Source: Desulfobacula sp.
Lineage (GTDB): Bacteria > Desulfobacterota > Desulfobacteria > Desulfobacterales > Desulfobacteraceae
Direction: 5' to 3'
Assembly: GCF_030611305.1 (NCBI RefSeq)
Contig: NZ_JAUWQB010000006.1
Location: 1-64,000 of the forward strand
DNA: 64,000 bases
The notes under the pieces are model-generated. The model was not told where the DNA came from and made no database searches. It was given only the letters and a program-made list of their open reading frames with translations. The translations under genes were made by a program, and so were the position numbers. How positions within the stretch are numbered: the first letter of the stretch is position 1; each line of letters starts with the position of its first letter. Shown here in pieces: positions 20,544 through 30,513 of this stretch.

Positions 20544-20891
20544 ATGCACGAAATGGGGATTGCACAGCAACTGGTTGAGATTGCCATAGATGCTATCCCT
20601 CGGGATATTGAGAATCCAAAGGTGGAAAAACTGAATCTGAAAATCGGAAGGCTCGCGTCTGTGGTCGAACACAGTCTGACCTTCTGTTTTGAGATCATAA
20701 CAAAAGATACACCTTTGGAGAATGCCAGGCTGGATATTGATGTTGTTCCGGTAATGGTTCATTGTAAATCCTGTGATAATGAATGGGAAGTGACAGGGCC
20801 GGTGTTTAAATGTCCTTTTTGTGAAGACGGGGACGTAGAAATGCTTACCGGAAGAGAGATTGAGATAACTTCTCTGGAACTGGCAGATTAA
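20544..20891 (+). CDS. hypA: Hydrogenase nickel incorporation protein HypA
   Basis: MHEMGIAQQLVEIAIDAI; CKSCDNEWE...CPFCEDGD zinc motif. Confidence 0.93.
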   Translation: MHEMGIAQQLVEIAIDAIPRDIENPKVEKLNLKIGRLASVVEHSLTFCFEIITKDTPLENARLDIDVVPVMVHCKSCDNEWEVTGPVFKCPFCEDGDVEMLTGREIEITSLELAD

Positions 20892-20928
20892 ATAAAGATA
20901 TAAATCAAAGATAAAGACAGGCAGAACA

Positions 20929-21597
20929 ATGGAAATAAATATTCAAAAAAAAGTCCTTGAGGCCAACGACACAGAAGCAGATATTAACAGAACGTTTTTC
21001 AATGACCAGAATGTGTTTGTACTGAATATGATGTCATCTCCCGGTTCCGGAAAGACCCAAATCCTTTGCAGGACTCTGGCAAAATTGATGCCGGATGTCA
21101 GGGTGGGGGTGATTGTGGGGGATATCTGTACCACCAATGACGCAGACAGGCTTAAAGTAACCGGTGCCAAAGTAACCCAGATCAATACGGATAAGTTCGG
21201 CGGTGACTGCCATCTGGCAGCAAACCTGATCATTGCATCGGCAAAACAGCTCGGGTGCGAAGACCTTGATTTTCTCATTGTGGAAAATATTGGAAATCTT
21301 GTCTGTCCTGCCGAGTTTGATATTGGAGAAGATGCAAAGGTGGTGGTCTTAAGTGTAACCGAAGGTGAAGACAAACCCTTGAAGTATCCTTTGATGTTCA
21401 GAGTTGCTGATGTGGCGATTTTAAATAAAATTGATCTGCTGCCATACCTTGATTATGATGCAAAACTGGCAGTGGATAACATGAAACAGGTGCATCCCCA
21501 CCTGCCTGTGTTTGAGATGTCTGGCAAAACAGAAGAAGGCCTTGAGGCCTGGCTTGACTGGTTGAAGATTAAAGTGTTTGAAAAAACAGGGAAATAG
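20929..21597 (+). CDS. hypB: Hydrogenase nickel incorporation GTPase HypB
   Basis: MMSSPGSGKTQIL P-loop, ENIGNLVCPAEFDIGE, LNKIDLLPY. Confidence 0.96.
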   Translation: MEINIQKKVLEANDTEADINRTFFNDQNVFVLNMMSSPGSGKTQILCRTLAKLMPDVRVGVIVGDICTTNDADRLKVTGAKVTQINTDKFGGDCHLAANLIIASAKQLGCEDLDFLIVENIGNLVCPAEFDIGEDAKVVVLSVTEGEDKPLKYPLMFRVADVAILNKIDLLPYLDYDAKLAVDNMKQVHPHLPVFEMSGKTEEGLEAWLDWLKIKVFEKTGK

Positions 21598-21631
21598 TTT
21601 CAATGGGAGACAGGTTTAAAAGGGGAAGATC

Positions 21632-22504
21632 ATGGAAAAGAAAAAAATGGCTTTTGCCGGTTCCTGGTATCCTGTCAGCTCTGGTGAGTGCGAAGCATCT
21701 ATACAGGGCTTTTTAAAAGAAAAGCAGGGATCCTCCTCCCTTGATGGCAGTTTTATGGGGGGGATTGTTCCCCATGCAGGCTGGTATTTTTCCGGATCAA
21801 TTGCCTGCCGGGTGATTGCCTCTCTTGAACCGGGAAAGGGATCTGATGAAAAAATTGATACTATCCTCCTTTTTGGCGCCCACATGCATCAGCAGTCCGA
21901 ACCCTTTATCCTGACCCATGGGGCCATTGAAACACCCTTTGGAGATATTGAGGTGGACAGGGAATTATCAGATAAAATTTGTAGCGGTATCAGTATCCAG
22001 AAGAGGTCTCCTTTAAAATTTCCCGATGAAAATACCTTTGAACTTCAATATCCGTTTATAAAATATTTTTATCCAGATGCGAAAATAGTGGTCTGCGGCG
22101 TGGCCCCGTCATTTTTTGCCTCCATTATCGGCACTAGGGCTGTAGAAGAGGCAAAAAACTTGTCAAGAAATATAAAGGTTATCGGTTCAACGGATATGAC
22201 ACACTATGGCCCTGATTTCGGGTTTACACGGGCGGGAACCGGTGAAAAGGCTGTGGAATGGGTAAAAAACGAAAATGATAGAAACGGTATCCAGGCGATG
22301 ATGGAAATGGACGAGTCAAAGATTATTGCCCAGGGACTTGAAAATAAAAATATGTGCTGTGCAGGAGCTGCGGCTGCCACAGCAGCAGCCTGTAAAAAAC
22401 TTGGCGCAGTCAGGGCGGTTGAACTTGACTATGCCACAAGTTTTGAGAAATCAGCTTCTGCAAGTTTTGTCGGATACGCCGGGATTCTTTACGCTTTATC
22501 CTGA
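21632..22504 (+). CDS. AmmeMemoRadiSam system protein B (MEMO1 family)
   Basis: FAGSWYPVSSGECEA, GIVPHAGWYFSG, STDMTHYGPDFGF. Confidence 0.9.
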   Translation: MEKKKMAFAGSWYPVSSGECEASIQGFLKEKQGSSSLDGSFMGGIVPHAGWYFSGSIACRVIASLEPGKGSDEKIDTILLFGAHMHQQSEPFILTHGAIETPFGDIEVDRELSDKICSGISIQKRSPLKFPDENTFELQYPFIKYFYPDAKIVVCGVAPSFFASIIGTRAVEEAKNLSRNIKVIGSTDMTHYGPDFGFTRAGTGEKAVEWVKNENDRNGIQAMMEMDESKIIAQGLENKNMCCAGAAAATAAACKKLGAVRAVELDYATSFEKSASASFVGYAGILYALS

Positions 22505-23910
22505 AATAAACCTGATTTTGAAATAAATTGGATCGCTCTTTTAATCCTTAGAACAGTTTTGTCTTTTCCAAGGGCCAGAAGCATTTCAAAGATGCCGGGA
22601 CTCACAGTTGTGCCGGTGATGGCAACCCTTAACGGCTGGGCAATTTTCCCGAATTTGAGATCGGTTTCCGCCATGATCTTTTTGAACACATCTTCAAGCG
22701 ACTCCTGGGTATAGGTTTCAAGGCCTTCAATATAGTCGGCAGATTTTTGTAAAACATCCAGTATATCTTGTTTCAGGAATTTTTTGGCTGCCTTTTCATC
22801 AAATTTTACATCATCCTGATAATAAAAAACCGCACCCTTGGCCATTTCAACAAGGGTTTTGCTTCTGGGCTGAAGAGTTTCAATAACCCCACGGGTAAAG
22901 GCATCATTTTTGGCGTCAATCCCTAAGTTTTTTAAATGAAATAAGAGAGGGCCAGCCAATTCTTCAGGAGTTTTGTTTTGAATGTGTTTTGAATTGAGAG
23001 AGACAAGTTTATCTGTGTCAAACATGGAAGCAGATCTGCCCAGGTGTTCCAGGTCAAATTTTTCAATGAGGTCGTCTTTTTCAAAAAATTCCTGATCACC
23101 ATGGGACCATCCCAGCCGGACCAGGTAATTGATCATGGCATCGGGTAAAAATCCCAAAATCTTATATTCGCCCACCGACATGGCGCCATGCCGCTTGCTC
23201 AAGCGTGATTTGTCAGATCCTAAGACCATGGGGACATGGCCGAAAACCGGCATATCAGCCCCAAGTGCTTTATATATCAACATTTGTTTGGGGGTGTTGA
23301 TTAAATGGTCATCCCCCCGGATAATGGTATTGATTCCCATGGTGATATCATCGATCACAACGGCCAGATTGTACATGGCAGATCCATCACTTCTCTGGAT
23401 AATAAAATCATCCATTTCAGAATTCTGAAATGCCGTATCGCCCTTTACAATGTCTTTGACAATGGTAACGCCTGAGTCCGGAGTTTTAAGGCGGACAACA
23501 GTGTTGTCGCTTTTTGTAAGTTTTCTTTGTCTGCATTTGCCGTTGTACATGGGTTTTAATCCCCTGGCTTTTGCTTCTTCCCTCATGGCATTAACTTCGT
23601 CAGGAGTACAGGAACAATAGTAGGCAGACCCTGATTCAACCAGTTTTTCTATGTATTCATTATAGATAGGGTATCGTTCAGTCTGAAAATACGGACCTTC
23701 ATCCCAGTCAATGCCAAGCCATTCCAGGGATTCCAATATGGCATCCACAGATTCTTTTGTGGATCTTGCCGTATCCGTGTCCTCAATTCTTAAAATAAAT
23801 TTTCCGTTTGTTTTTCTTGCATACAGCCAGTTAAAAAGGGCTGTTCTGGCCCCGCCAATGTGAAGGGTTCCGGTGGGGGAGGGGGGAAACCGTGTGATAA
23901 TTGTATCCAT
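22489..23910 (-). CDS. gltX: Glutamyl-tRNA synthetase
   Basis: TRFPPSPTGTLHIGGARTALFNWLYAR; SKRHGAMSV. Confidence 0.98.
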   Translation of the reverse strand: MDTIITRFPPSPTGTLHIGGARTALFNWLYARKTNGKFILRIEDTDTARSTKESVDAILESLEWLGIDWDEGPYFQTERYPIYNEYIEKLVESGSAYYCSCTPDEVNAMREEAKARGLKPMYNGKCRQRKLTKSDNTVVRLKTPDSGVTIVKDIVKGDTAFQNSEMDDFIIQRSDGSAMYNLAVVIDDITMGINTIIRGDDHLINTPKQMLIYKALGADMPVFGHVPMVLGSDKSRLSKRHGAMSVGEYKILGFLPDAMINYLVRLGWSHGDQEFFEKDDLIEKFDLEHLGRSASMFDTDKLVSLNSKHIQNKTPEELAGPLLFHLKNLGIDAKNDAFTRGVIETLQPRSKTLVEMAKGAVFYYQDDVKFDEKAAKKFLKQDILDVLQKSADYIEGLETYTQESLEDVFKKIMAETDLKFGKIAQPLRVAITGTTVSPGIFEMLLALGKDKTVLRIKRAIQFISKSGLFQDKA

Positions 23911-24138
23911 TTGTTCTCCATTTAATAAATATCTGTAAAATCGAGCCCTTAAGTACCACAGGACAGCTTTTCATTCAAGGGCATCGGCCAAAAAACAATG
24001 TTTGACCAAGAAAACACTTGACAGGGTCTTGACTCCAAGATAAATCCAGATATTAAAGCTTTATCTTGACGTGAATATTGGGGCCGGTATATTATTGTGA
24101 CGATTAAAAAAATAGCAAGTCATTAAAGGGAGGAAGAG

Positions 24139-25410
24139 ATGAGAAAAACAATTGTTCAGATTTTAACAGTATTATTGGCTGTCGGGTTTTTATCTCAATT
24201 TGCTTTTGCAGGAGGTATTGACAATAAGCAGAATTTCTCTGCAAATTATATTGGCTCAGCAAGCAGAAATGCAGCCATTGACGGGGCGGATATAGCCGCT
24301 TACAACCCTGCCGGTATTATGCAGATGGAAAATGGCCTGTATGCTGAACTTGATACCCAGGTTTTTTTTGTTGATTATGATCATAATTTTGATGGTGAAA
24401 GCTATGGAGTATCTGAAATGCCGATAGTGCCCTCATTATTTACAATTTACAAACAGGATAAATGGGCGGCATTCGGTACGGTTACCATTAATGGCGGCGG
24501 TGGAAAAGTTGAATATGATGATGGTAATATAGTAACCGAAACAATCGGCAATGCAGTGGCGTCAGGAGCTTTTGGCGCTGGTGCTGGCAGCACGTTTACC
24601 GACCAATTTGCAGGGGTTGAAAGCATTTACTATACCCTTACAGCCGGCGGATCATATGCAGTCAATGACATGTTTTCTGTATCTGCGGCTGCAAGGTATA
24701 TTACTGCAATAAAAGAAGTTGATATCCATGGAACGAATTCTTATTTTGGATATATTTTGGGTAAGTATGAAGAGGATGCTGACGGGTTCGGCGGTGTGTT
24801 TGGTATAAATATAAGACCCAATAATAATATCAATATAGCCTTAAAATATGAAACCAAGGTTGAGCTGGACTGGGATTGTGATATTGATCCGGCAGCGAGT
24901 GCTTTTAGTGTGATTATCTTGGGCCAAAATGGCAAGGTGGACGGACAAAGCTATCCAAGAGATCTTCCCGCAGTATTCTCGGCAGGCCTGGTGTGGGACG
25001 TCACCCCGCAGCTATCCATCAGTCCGTCATATACGCTTTATTTTGAAAAAGATGCTGACTGGGATACAACACAAAACACTCTGACAACTAAAAACTCTTA
25101 CGACCTTGCCCTCAGTGTGGGGTATTCATTTAATGATAAATTGTCTGCAACCGTTGGTTACATGTATACAGACATAGGTCTGGAGCCCAAAGATTACAGT
25201 TTGACAGAGCAGATGAGCCCGCCTCTTGACTGCCACACTGTCGCCCTTGGGACAACATACAAATTTAATGAAAAAATTACTGTTTCCACAGGCTTGATGG
25301 GCGCTTTTTATGTTTCTGATTCAGCCGTAGCTTCTGGTGCAGCTCCAGCCGTGGAATATGAAAAAACAGTTTACATAGTTGCTTTTAATTTACAGTATAA
25401 ATTCTTCTAA
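24139..25410 (+). CDS. Outer-membrane protein transport protein (OMPP1/FadL family)
   Basis: Signal peptide; NAAIDGADIAAYNPAGIMQM; beta-barrel repeats; C-terminal FNLQYKFF. Confidence 0.85.
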   Translation: MRKTIVQILTVLLAVGFLSQFAFAGGIDNKQNFSANYIGSASRNAAIDGADIAAYNPAGIMQMENGLYAELDTQVFFVDYDHNFDGESYGVSEMPIVPSLFTIYKQDKWAAFGTVTINGGGGKVEYDDGNIVTETIGNAVASGAFGAGAGSTFTDQFAGVESIYYTLTAGGSYAVNDMFSVSAAARYITAIKEVDIHGTNSYFGYILGKYEEDADGFGGVFGINIRPNNNINIALKYETKVELDWDCDIDPAASAFSVIILGQNGKVDGQSYPRDLPAVFSAGLVWDVTPQLSISPSYTLYFEKDADWDTTQNTLTTKNSYDLALSVGYSFNDKLSATVGYMYTDIGLEPKDYSLTEQMSPPLDCHTVALGTTYKFNEKITVSTGLMGAFYVSDSAVASGAAPAVEYEKTVYIVAFNLQYKFF

Positions 25411-25436
25411 GAAAAACTAAATTTCATTCAGCATCA

Positions 25437-25470
25437 GGGGGCAGGCTGTAAAGCTCGCTCCCTTTTTTAA
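25437..25470 (+). terminator. Terminator-like hairpin after the fadL-like gene
   Basis: GGGGGCAGGCT GTAA AGCTCGCTCCC TTTTTT. Confidence 0.65.
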
Positions 25471-25572
25471 TTTCTTGACACTTTTGGGGAATTGGAGTAA
25501 ATATGTATGCTTTAATTATATTGGCATATAATAATGAAAATTCAAATAAAATAATGTAGTTAGGAGAGATCA

Positions 25573-25761
25573 ATGGCAGTACCGAAGCAAAAGAGTTCTA
25601 AAGCAAGAGGTAGGAAAAGACGAACACATTACAAAACAAGCGCACCCACAGTGAGTGTGTGTCCTGAATGTCAGGAACCTAAACTTCCCCATACCGCCTG
25701 TCCGGAGTGCGGAGCGTATAAAGGAAGAAATGTAATCGCCCAGGATGATGACGAAGAATAG
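25573..25761 (+). CDS. rpmF: 50S ribosomal protein L32
   Basis: MAVPKQKSSKARGRKRRTHYK with a CPEC...CPECG zinc motif. Confidence 0.97.
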   Translation: MAVPKQKSSKARGRKRRTHYKTSAPTVSVCPECQEPKLPHTACPECGAYKGRNVIAQDDDEE

Positions 25762-25783
25762 TTAAAGGAGGCCAGTCTAAACC

Positions 25784-26017
25784 ATGACTGTTGAAACGAA
25801 AATAAAAAAAGTGCTCGCCCAAAAAATTCCAGATCTGGATATCGAGGATATCGTTCCACAAGCATCTTTGATAGAGGATCTTGGCGCGGATTCCTTGACA
25901 ATTGTTGAACTGGTAATGTCAATGGAAGAAATTTTTGAGATTGAAATTGATGATGATGACGCTGAAAAACTGATCACGGTTCAGGACGCCATAGATTTTA
26001 TCAAATCAAAATCTTAA
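25784..26017 (+). CDS. acpP: Acyl carrier protein
   Basis: EDLGADSLTIVELVMSMEEIFEIEIDDDDAEKLITVQDAIDFI. Confidence 0.97.
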   Translation: MTVETKIKKVLAQKIPDLDIEDIVPQASLIEDLGADSLTIVELVMSMEEIFEIEIDDDDAEKLITVQDAIDFIKSKS

Positions 26018-26032
26018 AAACAGGTAAATAAA

Positions 26033-26473
26033 ATGGGTAAAGGCAGATCTATTATCATTGGAAGTGATCATGCAGCCTATGAGTTGAAGGAAAAGATCAA
26101 GACATACCTCATTAATATTGGATATAGTGTTGAAGACGCAGGGGCAAAAAACACTGCGTCCGTAAATTATGCGGATTATGGGAAAAAGGTTGCCGCTGCT
26201 GTCTCAAGTGGCCAATATTTAAAAGGGATTCTGCTCTGCGGTACCGGTCTTGGCATGTCCATGACAGCCAACCGGTTTCCCAATGTACGAGCAGCCCTTT
26301 GTTCTGATATTTTCTCAGCAAAGATGAGCCGGCTTCATAATGATTCCAATATCCTGGTCCTTGGCGGTCGCATTGTGGGTGATATCCTTGCTTTTGAACT
26401 TGTTCAAACCTGGCTGGATACCGAGTTTGAAGGTGGCCGGCATCTTGAACGTATTCAAAGTATAGAGCATTAG
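26033..26473 (+). CDS. rpiB: Ribose-5-phosphate isomerase B
   Basis: [41 protein letters not shown]. Confidence 0.96.
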   Translation: MGKGRSIIIGSDHAAYELKEKIKTYLINIGYSVEDAGAKNTASVNYADYGKKVAAAVSSGQYLKGILLCGTGLGMSMTANRFPNVRAALCSDIFSAKMSRLHNDSNILVLGGRIVGDILAFELVQTWLDTEFEGGRHLERIQSIEH

Positions 26474-26496
26474 ATGGTCCGGGAGAGGTAGGCAAA

Positions 26497-27729
26497 ATGG
26501 GATATGTTGACAAAACGGACTTTGAAATTGCAAAGATTATCCAGCAGGAGGCAGACCGGCAGGAATACGGATTGAATCTGATTGCTTCTGAAAATACCGT
26601 CAGCCCGGCAGTTATGGAAGCACAAGGCTCCATCCTGACCAATAAGTATGCTGAAGGGTATCCTGCAAGAAGATATTATGGTGGTTGTGAGTATGTGGAT
26701 CAGGCAGAAGATCTGGCCATTGAGCGTGCCAAAAAACTGTTCAACATCGAATATGCAAATGTCCAGCCCCATTCAGGCTCAGGGGCCAATATGGCGGTTT
26801 ATTTTGCGTTGTTAAATCCCGGGGATCGGGTTCTTGCCATGGATCTTTCCCATGGCGGTCATCTGACCCATGGTGCCACTGTCAGTTTTTCCGGTAAATT
26901 ATATGATTTTGCCCATTACGGACTTTCGCCTGAAACCGAGAGGATTGACCTGAACCAGGTCGAGGCGCTTGCAAAAAAACACCGACCTAAACTGATTGTG
27001 GCGGGCGCGAGTGCCTATCCCAGGATCATTGATTTTAAAGGTTTTTTTGAAATTGCCAGATCCGTCGGCGCCCTTTTCATGGTAGACATGGCCCATATTG
27101 CGGGTCTTATTGCAGCAGGTGTCCACCCAAGCCCGGTCGGGTTTGCAGATGTGATTACCTCGACAACCCATAAAACCTTAAGAGGGCCTCGCGGCGGTTT
27201 GATTCTGTCTTCAGAACAATTTGCAAAGACGATCGGCAGCCAGATATTTCCGGGCATCCAGGGTGGGCCTTTAATGCATGTCATTGCAGCAAAAGCGATT
27301 GCCTTTAAAGAAGCACTTGGCAAATCCTTTGCAGACTATCAAAAACAGGTGATTAAAAATACTTCTGCCCTGGCAGCCGTAATGTTGGAAAGAGGATACA
27401 AACTGGTTTCCGGTGGAACTGACAATCATATGGTATTGGTTGATTTTACGCAGAAGAACATATCCGGTAAAGACGCTGAGGAAAGACTTGGCAGGGCAGG
27501 TATCACAGTAAATAAAAATACGGTTCCCAACGAAAAACGCGGCCCCTTTGTCACCAGCGGTATAAGGATCGGACTTCCCCTTGTTACTTCCAGGGGGATG
27601 AAAGAGATTGCTGCTAAAAGAATCGCCGGATTTATCTGCGATGTCCTGGATGATGAGTCAAATATTGAAATAGTGGCTAAGAAAGTAAAAGATCTTTGCA
27701 TTGGGTATCCGTTATATATTGGAAAATAG
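26497..27729 (+). CDS. glyA: Serine hydroxymethyltransferase
   Basis: [56 protein letters not shown]. Confidence 0.98.
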   Translation: MGYVDKTDFEIAKIIQQEADRQEYGLNLIASENTVSPAVMEAQGSILTNKYAEGYPARRYYGGCEYVDQAEDLAIERAKKLFNIEYANVQPHSGSGANMAVYFALLNPGDRVLAMDLSHGGHLTHGATVSFSGKLYDFAHYGLSPETERIDLNQVEALAKKHRPKLIVAGASAYPRIIDFKGFFEIARSVGALFMVDMAHIAGLIAAGVHPSPVGFADVITSTTHKTLRGPRGGLILSSEQFAKTIGSQIFPGIQGGPLMHVIAAKAIAFKEALGKSFADYQKQVIKNTSALAAVMLERGYKLVSGGTDNHMVLVDFTQKNISGKDAEERLGRAGITVNKNTVPNEKRGPFVTSGIRIGLPLVTSRGMKEIAAKRIAGFICDVLDDESNIEIVAKKVKDLCIGYPLYIGK

Positions 27730-27734
27730 ATTGA

Positions 27735-28195
27735 TGACAGAAACGCGTTCTGACAGACCTTCATGGCATGAATATTTTATAGGAATTTCTGATCTCGTTG
27801 CCAGTCGTTCCACTTGCCTGAGAAGAAAAGTAGGGGCAGTCCTGGTTAAGGAAAAAAGAATCCTCTGCTCCGGATATAATGGTGCGCCGTCAAAGGTTCC
27901 CCATTGCAGGGAGACAGGATGCTTAAGAACCCAATTAAATGTGCCGTCCGGGGAAAAACACGAATTGTGCCGCGGGGTTCATGCAGAACAGAATGCCATT
28001 ATACAGGCAGCCTATCACGGGATCCGGGTAAACGGGTCCATCCTTTATTGTACCAATCAGCCCTGTTCCATTTGTGCGAAAATGATCATTAATGCCGGAA
28101 TCAAAACCGTATATTATAAAGATGGATATGATGACCCTTTGACTTTGGATATGTTTGACAAAGCCAAAGTGGAATTGATCCGGTTTGAGACTTAA
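27735..28195 (+). CDS. dCMP deaminase family protein
   Basis: [15 protein letters not shown]...[18 protein letters not shown]. Confidence 0.93.
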
Positions 28196-28212
28196 ACAGA
28201 AAAGAGGCCCAC

Positions 28213-28713
28213 ATGAAATGCCCATTTTGCGGAAATCTGAATACAAGAGTTATTGATTCGCGTCCGGGCAAGGTTGATTTTGAAGTTCGCCGGCGCAGAG
28301 AATGCCAGGAATGTGTTCAGCGGTTTACAACCTATGAACGGGTTGAACAAGTTCCTGTCATGATCATTAAAAAAGACAATCGCAGGGAAGAGTTCAACCG
28401 GGGAAAAGTACTGACCGGCATTAAAAAAGCCTGTGAAAAAAGGGCTATCAGTATTAATCTGATTGAGGAAACCGTGGATGCCATTGAGCGGGACTTAAGG
28501 GAAACCAATGACCGGGAAATTCCTTCAAAGGTTGTGGGGGAAAAAATTATTAAGGCCTTAAAGCAAATTGATGATGTCGCCTATGTCAGGTTTGCCTCTG
28601 TTTACAGGGAATTTAAGGATGTGACCGATTTTATCCAGGAGCTTAAAGGGCTGGTCCCAAAAGAATGCCTGCCCATTGAATTTGATGCGATTTCGGATAA
28701 GGCTGATGACTGA
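28213..28713 (+). CDS. nrdR: Transcriptional repressor NrdR
   Basis: MKCPFCGNLNTRVIDSRPG...RRRRECQECVQRFTTYERVE. Confidence 0.97.
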   Translation: MKCPFCGNLNTRVIDSRPGKVDFEVRRRRECQECVQRFTTYERVEQVPVMIIKKDNRREEFNRGKVLTGIKKACEKRAISINLIEETVDAIERDLRETNDREIPSKVVGEKIIKALKQIDDVAYVRFASVYREFKDVTDFIQELKGLVPKECLPIEFDAISDKADD

Positions 28714-29803
28714 TCATGAATACATGCATCAGGCAATATCCCTTGCACGAAAAGCAAAAGGATTTACCTCCCCTAATCCCTGTGTCGGTGCTGTCATTGT
28801 CAAGGATGGAAAAGTTGTCGGAAAAGGCTTTCACAGGGCAGCAGGCCTTGCCCATGCTGAAGTAGAAGCCATAGATGATGCAGGTTCCAAGGCAAAGGAT
28901 GCAACCCTCTATGTTACCTTGGAGCCCTGTAATCATTTTGGAAAAACCCCGCCCTGCACCCAAAAAATTATCAAAGCGAAAATTAAAAAAGTTGTAGTGG
29001 GCTGTAAAGATCCCAATCCCTTTGTTAGCGGGGGAGGTATCCAGTACCTGAAGGACAATGGCGTTGAAGTGATCTCAGGTGTTATAGAAAAAGAAGCCAA
29101 AATCCTGATCGAAGACTTTGTCTGGTATATTCAAAATGATAAGAAGCCCTTTGTGATTTTGAAATGTGCGACCACCCTGGATGGGAGAATAGCAACATCC
29201 ACAGGGGACTCAAAATGGATCACCAATGAAAAATCAAGGGCGTTTGTCCATCAGATTCGCCATGAAGTAGATGCTATCCTGGTGGGTTCCGGAACCCTGC
29301 ATGCCGATAATCCTTCGCTCACTTCAAGAATCAAAGGCGTTGCAACAAAAAATCCCGCAAGAATTATTCTGGATACCCATTTAAGTATTAAAGAAGAGGC
29401 AAAAGTGCTTACCCGGGATTCTAATGCCAAAACTATTATTGTTACAGGTCCTGATGCTTCCAAAGAAAAAAGAGCTTTGCTTGAAAGTAAAGGAGCTCAA
29501 ATTCTTGAAGTTCCGCTAAAGGAACAAAGACTTGATTTAAATGAACTGATGATTAAGTTAGGGCAGATGTCAATTTTAAGCCTTCTGATAGAAGGTGGAA
29601 GCGTGGTGGCAGGGTCAGCGCTGAAGGCCGGGATTGTAAACAAGGTATTGTTTTTTCTGGCTCCCAAGTTTTTAGGGGGCAGTGACGGCATTCCGGTATT
29701 TGAGGGAAAAGGTCCTGAATTGATAAAGGATGCCTTTGAACTTAAAAACATGAATGTTACCCTGTTTGACACTGATATCCTTGTGCAGGGGTATTTGAAA
29801 TAA
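28706..29803 (+). CDS. ribD: Bifunctional pyrimidine deaminase/reductase RibD
   Basis: HAEVEAIDDAG...VTLEPCNHFGKTPPCTQKII; GGSVVAGSALKAGIVNKVLFFLAPKFLGG. Confidence 0.97.
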   Translation: MTDHEYMHQAISLARKAKGFTSPNPCVGAVIVKDGKVVGKGFHRAAGLAHAEVEAIDDAGSKAKDATLYVTLEPCNHFGKTPPCTQKIIKAKIKKVVVGCKDPNPFVSGGGIQYLKDNGVEVISGVIEKEAKILIEDFVWYIQNDKKPFVILKCATTLDGRIATSTGDSKWITNEKSRAFVHQIRHEVDAILVGSGTLHADNPSLTSRIKGVATKNPARIILDTHLSIKEEAKVLTRDSNAKTIIVTGPDASKEKRALLESKGAQILEVPLKEQRLDLNELMIKLGQMSILSLLIEGGSVVAGSALKAGIVNKVLFFLAPKFLGGSDGIPVFEGKGPELIKDAFELKNMNVTLFDTDILVQGYLK

Positions 29804-29818
29804 AAGGGGATAAGAGTA

Positions 29819-30484
29819 TTGTTTACAGGAATTATTGAAAGTTTTGGAACCATAAAGCGGATTGAGTCCACCGGGGAGGGAAGAGTTCTCCATATCGGCT
29901 GTGATCTTGATCTGTCTGAAAGCAAAATCGGAGATTCCATTGCCGTAAACGGTGCCTGTCTTACTGCTGTCAGTCTTGAGAAGAACGTCTTTAAGGTGGA
30001 TATGGCGCCTGAAACTGTTGAGCGGACAACTTTTAAGTCTTTGAGGCCGGGTTCCAGGGTCAACATAGAGCGGGCGTTAAAACTGTCAGACCGAATTGAC
30101 GGGCATCTGGTCTCGGGACATATTGATGGAACAGGAATCATTTCTTCCATGACAAAAAAGAGCAATGCCGTGATCATCAAAATTGATGTTTTGCCAAAGC
30201 TTGCCGCAGATATGATTGAAAAAGGATCTGTTGCCATTGAAGGGATCAGTCTGACCATAAACAAATGTTCGGACCATGATTTTGAGGTCAGCATTATTCC
30301 TCATACGGCAGATATCACAACCATCGGATTAAAACGGGTCGGTGATGAGGTCAATATAGAGACCGATATGATCGGGAAATATGTAAAAAAGATGTTAATG
30401 GGAAGCCTTTCAAAAAATGATGCTTTGCCCAAAGGGCAAAAAGATATCAGCATGGAACTTCTCGCAAGGAACGGATTTTTATAA
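29819..30484 (+). CDS. ribE: Riboflavin synthase alpha subunit
   Basis: MFTGIIESFGTIKRIE; GDSIAVNGACLTAVS; LVSGHIDGTG (start read as TTG). Confidence 0.96.
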   Translation: MFTGIIESFGTIKRIESTGEGRVLHIGCDLDLSESKIGDSIAVNGACLTAVSLEKNVFKVDMAPETVERTTFKSLRPGSRVNIERALKLSDRIDGHLVSGHIDGTGIISSMTKKSNAVIIKIDVLPKLAADMIEKGSVAIEGISLTINKCSDHDFEVSIIPHTADITTIGLKRVGDEVNIETDMIGKYVKKMLMGSLSKNDALPKGQKDISMELLARNGFL

Positions 30485-30513
30485 GCAGATTTTTATAACA
30501 AGAGGATTTATAC

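Noticed and set aside
28676-28705. Upstream ATG start for ribD
   Set aside because: Would add residues not typical of RibD and increase overlap with nrdR; ATG at 28706 fits better.
29497-30294. 265-aa minus-strand ORF
   Set aside because: Antisense to ribD/ribE; low-complexity and without family features.
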